A stretch of DNA of 64,000 nucleotides. Origin: a candidate division WOR-1 bacterium RIFOXYB2_FULL_36_35 (GTDB lineage: Bacteria > Margulisbacteria > WOR-1 > XYC2-FULL-46-14 > XYC2-FULL-37-10). The stretch is taken from NCBI GenBank assembly GCA_001771505.1, contig MEUA01000017.1, positions 1 to 64,000 on the forward strand, read 5' to 3'. Both the position numbers and the translations under genes were made by a program. How positions within the stretch are numbered: position 1 is the stretch's first letter; the number at the start of each line of letters is the position of its first letter. Under the pieces are notes generated by a model. It ran no database searches, had not been told where the DNA came from, and saw only the letters and a program-made list of their open reading frames with translations. Shown one piece after another: positions 43,515 to 51,278 of this stretch.

Positions 43515-46500
43515 ATGCTTGAATATTTAATAAGTATCCAGAGCGTTTTTTTATTGTTTGCCTTTTTTTTAAACCTTGCTTTAAGTTTAACCATATACTT
43601 GAAGGATAGAAAAAACGAGGTAAATCGTTCTTTTTCTGCCATGCTTTTTGGCATTGCTTTTTGGACTGGAAGTTTATTTGCTTTTCTTTTGGTTAAGAAC
43701 TTAAACTGGATTCTTTTTGTTAGAAGACTAACCCCAATAGGATCTTCTATTTTAGTCGGTTATTTCTTGTATTTTTCATTTTTGTTTCCCAACAGGCATG
43801 TTCCATTGCCGCGAATACAAAGATATTTAATGCTTGCGCCAGGATATGTTTTTTCGACTTTTTCGATTTTAACTCCTTTCATGATTAAAACTATCAGAGT
43901 TTTTGATTTAAATTATCCATTTTTGGGAATGCCTGAGTTTGGTTTTTTGTATAAAATATATGCTATTTATTTTGTCGCTTATTTTATTATAGCTATATCT
44001 GTGTTGACCTATAAGTATATAAGAGGGGTGGGCAAAGAACGCGTGCAGCTTTGGTATGTTCTTTTTGGTACGGCTTTTGCGGGTGGTGGAGGAGTTGTGT
44101 TGAGCCTTTTCTTGCCGCTTCTAAACATACCCTATTTTTTTACTTTAGGGCCTATTTTCAGTTTAATTCTCGCAGGGTTTATTTATTATGCAATTGTAAA
44201 ACATAAACTTTTGGGAGTTGAAGTCTTTCTTTCCAGATGGTTATACTTTGTATCCTTATTGATCATAGCTTTAGGCAGTGTTTTGGTCGTTCTTTATGAA
44301 GGGCCTGCTTTTTTGCCGGCTTTTTATTTAATCTTAACGCAAATTGTTTTAGGCGCCATTATTTTATTTAAATATTCTAAGAGCAAACTTAATACTTCTT
44401 TTATAAACAGGATTAATGTTTTCTTTGCTCTTTTTGTTTTTTGCTGCTCAGTATTGAGTTATTTTGCTTATATGGTTACAAGCAGAAATTTATCAGGATT
44501 AAGCTTTTATGACAGGTATATTTTTGTTGTTGTTTCCTTGCTTATGTCATTTTTTATGTATTTTTCTTTTATCTTTCCTTCGCCTAAACGAGAATTTAGT
44601 TATGTTAAACGTATTTTTGTTTTTTCTTTCCCTGTAATAACTTTGTTTTTTACCACGTTTAATATGCTTATTAAGTATGTAGAGGTGCACAATCGCATAA
44701 TTACTCCTGTTTTTGGAGGGGTTTATATAGTTTTTGTTTTTTTTGTTTTGTTTTATTTCTTAGGAAGTTTATATAATCTTGTAACTAGTTACAACGCATC
44801 AAAAGGCATTGAAAAAAACCAGATTAGATATATGTTTGTAGGAATAGGTTTTGCCTTTGGCTTTCTTATGATTACTAATTTTATTTTGCCTTGGTTTGGT
44901 TACACCCATTTTGCAGTTTTTGGCCCGTATTCTACATTGTTTTTTATTGGTTTTACCTTGTATGCAATAATGAAACACCGCTTAATGGGCGTTGAGATTA
45001 TTATCCAAAAAAGCATTATTTATTGTTTTGTTGGGTCAATCATTATGGGGATATATGCTTTGATTATTTTTATTTCAGAGAATTTTTTTGAAGAGGAGTT
45101 TGGCTTTATTACAATCTTAATTTCTGCTGTTTTTGCTTTGGGTATTGCTGTTGTGTTTCAACCGACAATAAGCTTTCTTGAAAATTTTACAGGCAAGTTT
45201 TTTCTTAAAGGACGTTATGATTATCAGAAAAAGATTCGCACCGTCAGCCAGGAAATTACAACCCAAATTCGTTTGGAAGATTTAACAAAGCTGATTATTT
45301 CAACTTTTATTGACGATATGAAAGTCTCAGTAGCTTCTTTGTTATTACTGGATAAAGCCAAAAAGAAGTTTTATGCGGCGCCGCTTGATTATATGAAAAC
45401 TGAAAAAAAATATAAAAACCTTGAAATTGATGTTAATAGTTCTCTTGCTGAGTGTTTAAGGACGGTTAAAGATGTTATTTCTTTGGATGAGCTTAACGAT
45501 GAAATAGCAAGGAAGAAAACATATTATGAAGAAGGGGAGCTTAAACTTAAAAGTTTATTAAAACTAAAAGAAGAAATTGACAAATTTGGTGGAACACTTT
45601 GGATTCCAATAATGTTAAAAGAAGAATTGGTTGGGATTATATTCCTGGGAGATAAAATATCAGGCGATATATATACAGTTGAAGATATAGAACTTTTAAC
45701 TGTTCTTGCAGGACATGTTGGTATAGCCATTGAAAATACTGCAATTTATGAAGAAGTGTTGAGCGTTAAAAATTATATTCAGGATATTTTGGATGCAATG
45801 GTCTCAGGGGTTTTAACTGTTGATGTTTATGGTCGAATAATTACTTTTAATCCTATGGCGGAAAAAATCACAAAACTGTCGGGGAAGGATATCGTTGATA
45901 AAGATTTTAAAGAGGTTTTTTCCGCTAAAAGCGCCATGCGACAGACTATAGAGGCAACTCTTCATAATAGATGTTTTAGTAATTTTGAGACGAGTTTGGT
46001 ATCCAGCGAAGGCAATCTCATTCCTGTCTCTTTAAATAGCACCTTGCTTAGAAATGCTCAAGGCAGAAAAACTGGCGTACTTATTGTACTATCTGACCTT
46101 ACTGAAGTTAAGATTTTACAGGACAAGGCTCGCCAGGCTGATAAAGTAAGCGCATTGGGAACGATGGCCGCCGGAATGGCCCATGAGATAAAAAATCCTT
46201 TATCTTCTATGAAAGTTTTAGCTCAACTTTTGCCGACAAAGTATGATGACCTCGATTTTAGAGAGAAAATTATAGAAATAATGCCTAGAGAAATAAATAG
46301 AGTTGATAGAATAGTTGAATCTTTGCTTGGGTTTGCTCGAGCTACATCTCCTAAATTTATTCCGCTTAATTTGAATCAATTAATAGCTCAAAACATTGAT
46401 GCTTATAAAGGACAAGTAAGTGAGTCAAAGATTGATATTGTTACCAATTATGGAAGGATTCCGCAGATATCCGGAGATCCTGATCAGCTTATGCAAGCTT

Positions 46501-46826
46501 TTTCTAATTTTTTATTAAATGCTATTCAGTCTATGGATGCTGGTGGAAAACTAACAATTTCTACAACAGAAGGACGAAGAGTTGAAAATATATTAGAAAC
46601 CGTTAGAATCGCAATTTCTGATACGGGGCATGGAATACCTCAAGATATAATTAAAAAACTTTTTGATCCTTTCTTTACTACAAAATATGCAGGAACCGGA
46701 CTCGGCTTAACTATTGCACATTGTGTAATTGATAGCCATAGAGGGACAATAGATGTTGTTTCTACTGTTGGAGAAGGAACTACATTTATTATCGATTTAC
46801 CGATAAAACAGGAAAGCAATATGTAA
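43515..46826 (+). CDS. Giant hybrid sensor histidine kinase: two 7TM modules-GAF-PAS-HisKA-HATPase
   Basis: 1103 residues. Two HisKA_7TM-type membrane modules (about 1-240 and 270-500), a GAF domain (about 560-745), a PAS domain (about 750-865, GVLTVDVYGRIITFNPMAEKIT), the HisKA box GTMAAGMAHEIKNPLSS with phosphoacceptor His near 888, and a HATPase_c domain with DPDQLMQAFSNFLLNAIQS (N box), DTGHGIP (G1) and GTGLGLTIAHCVIDSHRG (G2, near 1058). The core is complete and closest to the NtrB/AtoS group. No response regulator gene is adjacent. A TATAAT lies 13 nt before the ATG. Confidence 0.93.
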   Translation: MLEYLISIQSVFLLFAFFLNLALSLTIYLKDRKNEVNRSFSAMLFGIAFWTGSLFAFLLVKNLNWILFVRRLTPIGSSILVGYFLYFSFLFPNRHVPLPRIQRYLMLAPGYVFSTFSILTPFMIKTIRVFDLNYPFLGMPEFGFLYKIYAIYFVAYFIIAISVLTYKYIRGVGKERVQLWYVLFGTAFAGGGGVVLSLFLPLLNIPYFFTLGPIFSLILAGFIYYAIVKHKLLGVEVFLSRWLYFVSLLIIALGSVLVVLYEGPAFLPAFYLILTQIVLGAIILFKYSKSKLNTSFINRINVFFALFVFCCSVLSYFAYMVTSRNLSGLSFYDRYIFVVVSLLMSFFMYFSFIFPSPKREFSYVKRIFVFSFPVITLFFTTFNMLIKYVEVHNRIITPVFGGVYIVFVFFVLFYFLGSLYNLVTSYNASKGIEKNQIRYMFVGIGFAFGFLMITNFILPWFGYTHFAVFGPYSTLFFIGFTLYAIMKHRLMGVEIIIQKSIIYCFVGSIIMGIYALIIFISENFFEEEFGFITILISAVFALGIAVVFQPTISFLENFTGKFFLKGRYDYQKKIRTVSQEITTQIRLEDLTKLIISTFIDDMKVSVASLLLLDKAKKKFYAAPLDYMKTEKKYKNLEIDVNSSLAECLRTVKDVISLDELNDEIARKKTYYEEGELKLKSLLKLKEEIDKFGGTLWIPIMLKEELVGIIFLGDKISGDIYTVEDIELLTVLAGHVGIAIENTAIYEEVLSVKNYIQDILDAMVSGVLTVDVYGRIITFNPMAEKITKLSGKDIVDKDFKEVFSAKSAMRQTIEATLHNRCFSNFETSLVSSEGNLIPVSLNSTLLRNAQGRKTGVLIVLSDLTEVKILQDKARQADKVSALGTMAAGMAHEIKNPLSSMKVLAQLLPTKYDDLDFREKIIEIMPREINRVDRIVESLLGFARATSPKFIPLNLNQLIAQNIDAYKGQVSESKIDIVTNYGRIPQISGDPDQLMQAFSNFLLNAIQSMDAGGKLTISTTEGRRVENILETVRIAISDTGHGIPQDIIKKLFDPFFTTKYAGTGLGLTIAHCVIDSHRGTIDVVSTVGEGTTFIIDLPIKQESNM

Positions 46827-46848
46827 GTCGGAGAAAATAGGAAGTGCT

Positions 46849-47241
46849 ATGAGAGAGCAAGGGATAATAAAGAGAGTCGTTTCTAAGGATATAGTTGAAG
46901 TAGCGCTTCAAAGAAGTGGTGGTTGCGGGCGTTGTGGCGCTTGCAAAGTTTTATCCGATGGCTTTTTTGGTGTTGAAGCTATTAATAGTATTGGGGCAAA
47001 GATTGGCGATAATGTTATTTTGGACATTGAATACAATAATTTTATTTGGTTTTCTGCCATTATATATATTTTCCCTATAATTCTTTTTGGTTTTGGATAT
47101 TTTTTAGGAGAACTTTTTGAAAGTGGGATAATTTTTGCGTTTCTGTTTTTGATTGTTAGTTTTATTTTGATGTATTTATACGATAAAAAAGCCTCAGATA
47201 AATTTTCAAAAGCAAAAGTTGTTGCCTTGTTGCAAAAATGA
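46849..47241 (+). CDS. rseC: RseC/MucC-like redox membrane protein
   Basis: 130 residues. The N-terminal Cys cluster GGCGRCGACK (C25-C32 region) and GAKIGDNVILDIE, followed by two membrane helices (about 65-83 and 90-110), match SoxR-reducing-system protein RseC. In E. coli RseC modulates sigma-E and SoxR reduction; in Rnf-bearing anaerobes it often accompanies the electron-transport genes. It starts 22 nt after the kinase gene with SD AGGAAG, and may be read with it. Confidence 0.88.
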   Translation: MREQGIIKRVVSKDIVEVALQRSGGCGRCGACKVLSDGFFGVEAINSIGAKIGDNVILDIEYNNFIWFSAIIYIFPIILFGFGYFLGELFESGIIFAFLFLIVSFILMYLYDKKASDKFSKAKVVALLQK

Positions 47242-47322
47242 TTATTTTTTTATCAAAAGCTTATTTATAAGACCAAACTTGTTTTTTGTGCCATAAGAGA
47301 GCCATATGGACAACAAATAATG

Positions 47323-47411
47323 AACCCCGATTATTCACGCCAGAATCAATAATCAACAAATTGTCAAACATTTACTCGAGGGATGAATAATCGGGGTTAA
47401 TAATCGGGGTT
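47323..47411. repeat. 79-bp TTAA/CCCCGATTATTCA element plus an extra arm
   Basis: The left arm AACCCCGATTATTCA (47323) pairs with TGAATAATCGGGGTT (to 47398), enclosing about 48 bp. The interior is the reverse complement of the element at 57003. A further half arm, TAATCGGGGTTT, follows at 47401-47412. It lies in the promoter region of the flavin reductase-like gene. Confidence 0.85.
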
Positions 47412-47432
47412 TAGCTTACATTGTTGCGGCTA

Positions 47433-47447
47433 TGTTATAATAATGTC
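47433..47447 (+). promoter_or_regulatory. Extended -10 of the flavin reductase-like gene, leaderless
   Basis: TGT-TATAAT (47436-47441) lies 6 nt before ATG 47448. The -35 box is unclear; a CCCCGATT arm ends about 25 bp upstream. Confidence 0.6.
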
Positions 47448-48032
47448 ATGCAAGAAGATAAAGATAAGGTTGTTTGGAAGCCCGGGACTATGGTTTATCC
47501 TGTCCCTGCAGTTCTGGTTTCCTGTGGGGATAGACCTGATAATTATAATATAATTACAATCGCATGGACAGGGACAATTTGTTCGGAGCCTCCAATGACT
47601 TATGTCTCTATTCGACCCCACAGGCATTCTCATGGAATAATCAAGAAGACGGGCGAGTTTGTAATTAATTTGACAACAAAAGAACTTGTTTATGTTACTG
47701 ATCTTTGTGGAGTTAAGTCGGGACGTGATATCAATAAATTTAAAGAATTTCATTTGACACCTGTAAAAGGAGAGCATGTCAAGGCCCCTTTAATCAAAGA
47801 ATCTCCTGTGAATATAGAATGCAAAGTGACAGAGGTTAAAAAGCTTGGAACTCACGATATGTTTATTGCAAAAGTTATGTGTATTCATGCGGACAAGAAA
47901 TATATAAGACGTGACGGGAAGTTTGATTTGCGAAAAGCGGATCCTATTGCGTATTCTCATGGCAACTATTACGCATTGGGCAAGTATCTGGGGTTTTATG
48001 GATATTCAGTTACAAAGAAAAAAAGAAGGTAA
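47448..48032 (+). CDS. Flavin reductase-like (FMN-binding) protein
   Basis: 194 residues from ATG 47448. The split-barrel flavin-binding fold is shown by VSCGDRPDNYNIITIAWTGTICSEPPMTYVSIRPHRHSHGII, FVINLTTKELVY and DLCGVKSGRDINKFKEF. This branch, common in anaerobes, is annotated as flavin reductase or flavoredoxin and probably moves electrons between FMN and a partner. It fits the rubredoxin-FprA pair 2 kb away, but no operon joins them. Confidence 0.9.
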   Translation: MQEDKDKVVWKPGTMVYPVPAVLVSCGDRPDNYNIITIAWTGTICSEPPMTYVSIRPHRHSHGIIKKTGEFVINLTTKELVYVTDLCGVKSGRDINKFKEFHLTPVKGEHVKAPLIKESPVNIECKVTEVKKLGTHDMFIAKVMCIHADKKYIRRDGKFDLRKADPIAYSHGNYYALGKYLGFYGYSVTKKKRR

Positions 48033-48066
48033 CTAATATTCGGAGTTGGTGGAGGATGTATTTCCT

Positions 48067-48083
48067 GCTATAAGCTATAAGCT
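48067..48083. repeat. Left arm of a heptamer inverted repeat flanking tRNA-Leu
   Basis: GCTATAAGCTATAAGCT; its exact reverse complement stands at 48181-48197 on the other side of the tRNA gene. Confidence 0.85.
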
Positions 48084-48094
48084 ATCAGCTACTC

Positions 48095-48176
48095 GGGCGA
48101 GTGGCGGAACTGGCAGACGCACATGACTTAGGATCATGCGGGGCAACCCTTGGAGGTTCAAGTCCTCTCTCGCCCA
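48095..48176 (+). tRNA. tRNA-Leu (anticodon TAG)
   Basis: The acceptor stem GGGCGAG (48095-48101) pairs with CTCGCCC (48169-48175). The anticodon stem CATGA/TCATG encloses CTTAGGA, giving anticodon TAG. The long variable arm (CGGGGCAACCCTTG region) is the class II shape expected for Leu, and the T-arm has GGTTCAAGTCC. CCA is not encoded. The gene sits between inverted runs of AGCTTAT repeats. Confidence 0.96.
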
Positions 48177-48177
48177 T

Positions 48178-48236
48178 AATAGCTTATAGCTTATAGCTTA
48201 TAGCTTATGGCTAATGGCTTATGGCTAATGGCGTTA
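48178..48236. repeat. AGCTTAT heptamer tandem repeat
   Basis: Four near-perfect 7-mers AGCTTAT followed by variants GGCTAAT and GGCTTAT. The first 17 bases are the reverse complement of 48067-48083. A looser run (AGCTATAGGCTATTAGCTATAC) precedes tRNA-Gly at 48320. Confidence 0.85.
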
Positions 48237-48344
48237 ATGTTAAAAAAGTTGTCTGAATTTGTTGGGCGTCTCTTATGGCTTGATTGTTTGTATGCTATAA
48301 TATTTTTGAGTTTAATTGATAGCTATAGGCTATTAGCTATACAA

Positions 48345-48417
48345 GCGGGAGTAGCTCAGTTGGTAGAGCGCAACCTTGCCAAGGTTGAGGTCGCGAGTTC
48401 GAGACTCGTCTCCCGCT
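48345..48417 (+). tRNA. tRNA-Gly (anticodon GCC)
   Basis: The acceptor stem GCGGGAG (48345-48351) pairs with CTCCCGC (48410-48416). D-arm GTAGCTCAGTTGGTAGAGC, anticodon stem CAACC/GGTTG with loop TTGCCAA (anticodon GCC), T-arm CGAGTTCGAGACTCG. CCA is not encoded. A T-run follows the acceptor end. Confidence 0.97.
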
Positions 48418-48479
48418 TTTATTTCCTCTGAAATTCCACGATTTTTCTCTCGAAGAATAAATATAGAGGTTATGCAAAA

Positions 48480-49634
48480 TTGATTTTTAAAAAGTTAGTC
48501 TCATTTTCAATGAATTCTACGGTGGATAAAGAAGCTGCCAGTTCTCTGCTGATTAAATTTGAACGATTGGATACATCTTCACCCACAGCTGTCGATAGAT
48601 TTATTCAAGATGTACAAAGAGTTGGCTTTCCTTTTACGAATACAGTGCTTAAAAAAGTCCTTTTAAATAGTAATGTAGGAGATTCAGAACATCCTTTTAG
48701 AAAATTATTAAGAAGTCAGATTACTCAGTCTTCGGCGGCATCAGGACTATCTGATGATAGATTATTGAGGTGGGATGATAATGTTGCCGCAGAATTTAGA
48801 TCTATTTTCCCGCCGGATGAATTTGAAGTTGTGTATCACAAAGTTTTATTTTTTGAAGAGTATGCTTTAAATGGTCGAGGTATGCCTACAAGAGATTCAA
48901 ATGACTGGTATAAGATAATTTTTGAAAAAATTATAGAAAAGAAACTTAAAGCTGAGGGATATGTTTTATTGCTTAAAAAATTGCTTGCAGTTGCCATGCA
49001 AAAAGGTAAAGAGGCCCAATTTTTGAATGTTGTTCGGAGATTGTTTCATCCTATGATTTGTGCTCAAGTTGAAAGCGCTCTCTATCAAATTCTGAAAACT
49101 CTCCCTTCGCGGGAAGAGGTCGAAGCTCAACGGGCTAGAGACCTTGCTACAGTCTTAGCAGAAGCTAGAAATACATTGGAGAGAGACCGTGGGAGAGGTG
49201 GTGAATTATATATATCAGCAGGAACTACTACTGATAGTATAATAAATTTAGCGCGACAGTCACTTGAATTTGACGGATGGACATTCCTTAGAATTGAAGA
49301 TGGTGGGAGAGAGGGAAGGTTTTTAATAATGAGACCTTCTACTCAAGCAATAAGAGAACTAATAGAATGGCGAGAAGAAGAACTTTATAGAAGGATAGAT
49401 ATGGAGATTAAAGCTAAAAATCGTGTTCCTAGGCCCGGGGATTCGGTAATTGATTTTTTGCCTGGTTTTTGGGAGGTTCGTGTAGGCGTTCTGGATTATA
49501 GCAATGAAATGATTGAGACTGTAATACAAAAGTTGAAAAGAGACTCTTTTTATAGGTTTTTGGATTTCGAAATTGATGAGGGAGTTGAGTATATGCAATA
49601 TAAGTTTTTGATAATTAAAAAGCCTAGCTTTTGA
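48480..49634 (+). CDS. Orphan protein with KxxSF/GFP N-terminal domain (member B)
   Basis: 384 residues from TTG 48480, with AGAGG 10-14 nt upstream. No near ATG gives a longer frame. The first 75 residues contain FKKLVSFSMNSTVDKEAASSLL and VGFPFTNTVLKKVLL, aligned with the proteins at 14398 and 53101. The rest is helical and charged; a C-terminal 90-residue region alternates beta and helix with REEELYRRIDMEIKAKNRVP. Not recognised. It begins 62 bp downstream of tRNA-Gly. Confidence 0.8.
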   Translation: MIFKKLVSFSMNSTVDKEAASSLLIKFERLDTSSPTAVDRFIQDVQRVGFPFTNTVLKKVLLNSNVGDSEHPFRKLLRSQITQSSAASGLSDDRLLRWDDNVAAEFRSIFPPDEFEVVYHKVLFFEEYALNGRGMPTRDSNDWYKIIFEKIIEKKLKAEGYVLLLKKLLAVAMQKGKEAQFLNVVRRLFHPMICAQVESALYQILKTLPSREEVEAQRARDLATVLAEARNTLERDRGRGGELYISAGTTTDSIINLARQSLEFDGWTFLRIEDGGREGRFLIMRPSTQAIRELIEWREEELYRRIDMEIKAKNRVPRPGDSVIDFLPGFWEVRVGVLDYSNEMIETVIQKLKRDSFYRFLDFEIDEGVEYMQYKFLIIKKPSF

Positions 49635-49669
49635 TGCTGTCATGTTTTTGTCGAAGAACCCTGCGACTG

Positions 49670-49732
49670 AACCCTGATTATCATAGTTGGGGCGGTTTTC
49701 TAAGATTTAAAGGTGAATTTTGCAACAGTCCC
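49670..49732. repeat. Palindrome remnant plus CAACAGTCCC end
   Basis: AACCCTGATTATCATAGTTGGGG (49670-49692) is a decayed CCCCGATT palindrome. About 30 bp later GCAACAGTCCC (49722-49732) is the right end of the GGGACTGTTG family. No left end is visible. Confidence 0.55.
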
Positions 49733-49751
49733 CTTAAATAACTTCTATCTC

Positions 49752-49841
49752 GGGCTTGTTGTGTAATGACAGTTTTTGCAATTTGTCATCCCCGCGAAAG
49801 CGGGGATCCATCTTAACCCCGATTAGGATAATCGTGGTTAA
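49752..49841. mobile_element. MITE half fused to a palindrome, copy M4 (inverted)
   Basis: GGGCTTGTTGTGTAATGACAG begins at 49752 in substance, followed by the CCCCGCGAAAGCGGGG hairpin and then TTAACCCCGATTAGGATAATCGTGGTTAA (49813-49841). Its reverse complement has the same order as M3 at 43359, so the fused form exists twice. Confidence 0.8.
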
Positions 49842-51022
49842 ATAACTTGTATTTCTTTATGCTTGGTCTCTATCTTTGAGATCAAATCATCCAGCATTCC
49901 AAAATCTTCTTTTTTAGGAATCCCTTTTATAATGACCGGATCTATTATTTCAACTTTTAAATTATTAACCATCCCTTTTAACTGGTCGACCATTCTTCCC
50001 CCCCACCCGTAAGAGCCGATAATAGATATAAATTTGGTTTTGGGTCTTAATGCGTTGACTAAATATGTCGCGTAAATTGCCAGGGGATGGGGGCCTGCTA
50101 AAACCGTAGGTGAACCTATGATAATGGTTGTGGCATCAACAAGCGCCATCGCAAGCTCTCCCAAATCCATCTTTGCAAGATCAAAGGGTTTTGCTCTTAT
50201 CCCTCTTTTTTCAAGATTTTCGGTCAGATAATCTGCCATTATCGATGTACTCCCATGCATTGAAACATAAGGGATAACTACTTCATTTTTTGTTGTGTCG
50301 GAAATCCAGTCTTTATAGGCATCGATTATAAATGAAGGCTTTGTATATACAGGCCCATGGCTTGGGCATATCATCTCTATTTCCAGATCCTTAATCTTTT
50401 CCAGGTTGTTTTTTATATTGGTTCTAAAAGGCATCATAATTTCTGCATAATATCTTTTTGCTGAATTATATACATGTTTTTCGTCGTTTATGAATATATC
50501 TCCTATCCCTATGTGTGAACCAAAAAAATCACAAGAAAACAGAATTTTATCTTCTTTTATATATGTAGACATGGTTTCCGGCCAGTGTACCCAAGGAATA
50601 TAAATAAACTCTAATGTTTTTCCTCCGATAGAAATTGTCTCTCTGTCATTTATCGCAATAAATTTTTCTTCAGGAATAGATAGATGGTCAATTAACATAA
50701 CCTTGCATTTTGGATTTGTTACAACTTTTGCCTCTTTATAAATTTCTAGGATTGTCGGAATAGATCCTGAATGGTCCTGTTCACAGTGATGAGAGACGAT
50801 ATAATCGATGTGGTCTATTTTTAGTTTTTTTAAATTTTCTATTAAGATTTTTTCTTTTGAAGGATCGACAGTATCTAAAAGGGCTGTTTTTTCACTCCCT
50901 TTTATAAGATAAGCGTTATAGCTTGTCCCGTCGGGGAGGGGGATTAATTCATCAAAAAGCCCTCTTTCGGAATCGGGAGCTCCTACATAATGTATATCTT
51001 TTTTTATTTCTTGTTCTTTCAT
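49838..51022 (-). CDS. fprA: Flavodiiron protein (FprA, A-type)
   Basis: 394 residues. The metallo-beta-lactamase domain (1-245) has the diiron ligands H79-x-E81-x-D83-H84 (HHCEQDHSG), HWPETMSTY near 147 and CDFFGSH near 165-170. The flavodoxin domain (250-394) has the FMN loop SMHGSTSIMADYL and GSYGWGG. Such proteins reduce O2 to water or NO to N2O using rubredoxin. The rubredoxin gene ends 2 nt upstream on the same strand. The gene's last bases (stop 49838-49840) lie inside the MITE M4 palindrome, so the element forms the gene end. Confidence 0.97.
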   Translation of the reverse strand: MKEQEIKKDIHYVGAPDSERGLFDELIPLPDGTSYNAYLIKGSEKTALLDTVDPSKEKILIENLKKLKIDHIDYIVSHHCEQDHSGSIPTILEIYKEAKVVTNPKCKVMLIDHLSIPEEKFIAINDRETISIGGKTLEFIYIPWVHWPETMSTYIKEDKILFSCDFFGSHIGIGDIFINDEKHVYNSAKRYYAEIMMPFRTNIKNNLEKIKDLEIEMICPSHGPVYTKPSFIIDAYKDWISDTTKNEVVIPYVSMHGSTSIMADYLTENLEKRGIRAKPFDLAKMDLGELAMALVDATTIIIGSPTVLAGPHPLAIYATYLVNALRPKTKFISIIGSYGWGGRMVDQLKGMVNNLKVEIIDPVIIKGIPKKEDFGMLDDLISKIETKHKEIQVI

Positions 51023-51024
51023 CT

Positions 51025-51186
51025 CTATATCACCTTTTCAAATTGAGATTTATCCGCTCCGCAAACTGGACATACCCACGTATCCGGAATCTGCTCAAAA
51101 GCGGTTCTTGGGGATATCCCACCATCAGGATCTCCTTTTTCAGGGTCATAAACATATCCGCAAACTTTACAAACATACTTATCCAT
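51025..51186 (-). CDS. Rubredoxin
   Basis: 53 residues read directly from the reverse strand (start ATG 51186, stop 51025). It has the two Cys pairs C6-x2-C9 ([12 protein letters not shown]) and C39-x2-C42 ([14 protein letters not shown]), with the usual aromatic residues and DPDGGI loop. The iron site passes electrons to flavodiiron proteins. It is transcribed first, 2 nt before fprA, and an SD-like GGGGTGATTTAA precedes it. Confidence 0.97.
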   Translation of the reverse strand: MDKYVCKVCGYVYDPEKGDPDGGISPRTAFEQIPDTWVCPVCGADKSQFEKVI

Positions 51187-51278
51187 TTAAATCACCCCTA
51201 TATTAAATAGTTTACAGTATTAAATTGGTTTTTTAAATATCTTTTTTCGTCACGCTATGATCTTTTTGGGAGGATAAT

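Noticed and set aside
48067-48236. Possible CRISPR array in the AGCTTAT repeats
   Set aside because: Units are 7 bp in direct tandem with no spacers, and no cas genes are present.
48207-48431. Open frame of 74 codons over the tRNA region
   Set aside because: It consists of heptamer repeats and runs through tRNA-Gly.
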